Source: DATJGF01 sp035495315 (GTDB lineage: Bacteria; Verrucomicrobiota; Verrucomicrobiia; Limisphaerales; UBA8199). Taken from it: 22,939 bases of DNA. The position numbers and the translations under genes were made by a program. The stretch is taken from contig DATJGF010000083.1 of the NCBI GenBank assembly GCA_035495315.1, positions 1 to 22,939 of the forward strand, in the 5' to 3' direction. The notes below the pieces were generated by a model. That model was not told the origin of the DNA. It ran no database searches and saw only the letters and a list, made by a program, of their open reading frames with translations. Positions within the stretch are counted from its first letter, which is position 1. Each line of letters starts with the position of its first letter. This document shows, piece after piece, positions 22,841-22,939 of this stretch.

Positions 22841-22936
22841 ATGAGGTTGGCCTCCATTGGGAACAAAATACCGCCTTCCCACTTCCGGGATGTTCCGGTC
22901 CCGACGTTCCGGAATTTCCTTCGAGTGAACACGTGA
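22841..22936 (+). CDS. Possible 31-residue small ORF after the sigma gene
   Basis: An ATG at 22841 is preceded by GAGGAGGAGAG, the strongest ribosome-binding sequence in the window, 21 nt after the sigma-factor stop. The frame encodes 31 residues (MRLASIGNKIPPSHFRDVPV, then PTFRNFLRVNT) and ends in TGA. The sequence is not recognised. The strong Shine-Dalgarno site and operon position are in favour; the short length and direct repeats of GTTCCGG in the DNA are against. The next real gene may lie beyond the window. Confidence 0.35.
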   Translation: MRLASIGNKIPPSHFRDVPVPTFRNFLRVNT

Positions 22937-22939
22937 TTG

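Overview
The window looks like a piece of a soil or freshwater Verrucomicrobiota chromosome, most likely the Pedosphaera/Limisphaerales group. This is a judgement from protein style: verrucomicrobial C-terminal modules on secreted proteins, a protein kinase with a KLADIGL activation segment, AAA/WD40 signalling ATPases, ECF-type sigma factors, a REP-associated transposase, and few Shine-Dalgarno sites. No rRNA or taxonomic marker gene is present.

Layout. 1-2571 is the 3' part of a giant glycine-rich secreted repeat protein. 2580-3514 holds a REP-associated tyrosine transposase (RAYT) with palindromic REP-like elements on both sides. 3515-4026 is non-coding and rich in repeats. 4027-5955 encodes a membrane sulfatase/phospho-transferase. 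On the minus strand follow a cytochrome P460 (6015-6563) and a large secreted beta-propeller/Ig protein (6711-9086). A repeat-bearing intergenic region leads to tRNA-Leu(CAG) at 9501-9585. A visibly AT-richer diheme cytochrome c gene (9781-10506) adjoins a frameshifted ParD-like antitoxin relic (10499-10682), and then a sigma-factor relic broken by an in-frame TAA and a lost C-terminus (10977-11609).

11808-21511 is one long co-directional minus-strand cluster. In transcription order it encodes a protein kinase fused to an AAA ATPase, an AAA ATPase-TM-WD40 protein (ATGA overlap with the kinase gene), a small coiled-coil protein, a GT9 glycosyltransferase, an unknown protein, a GT2-like glycosyltransferase and a membrane-anchored protein with a conserved C-terminal domain. 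Spacings are 37 nt or less, or overlapping, so it is probably one operon. Upstream and divergent is an ECF sigma factor (22184-22819), with small candidate genes on either side of the shared promoter region. I infer a signalling module (sigma factor, kinase-ATPase, membrane ATPase-propeller) linked to surface glycosylation; this is the most interesting candidate for an undescribed system here.

Two intergenic regions more than 5 kb apart carry the same unusual signature: three CGAATAG heptamers spaced exactly 11 bp apart.
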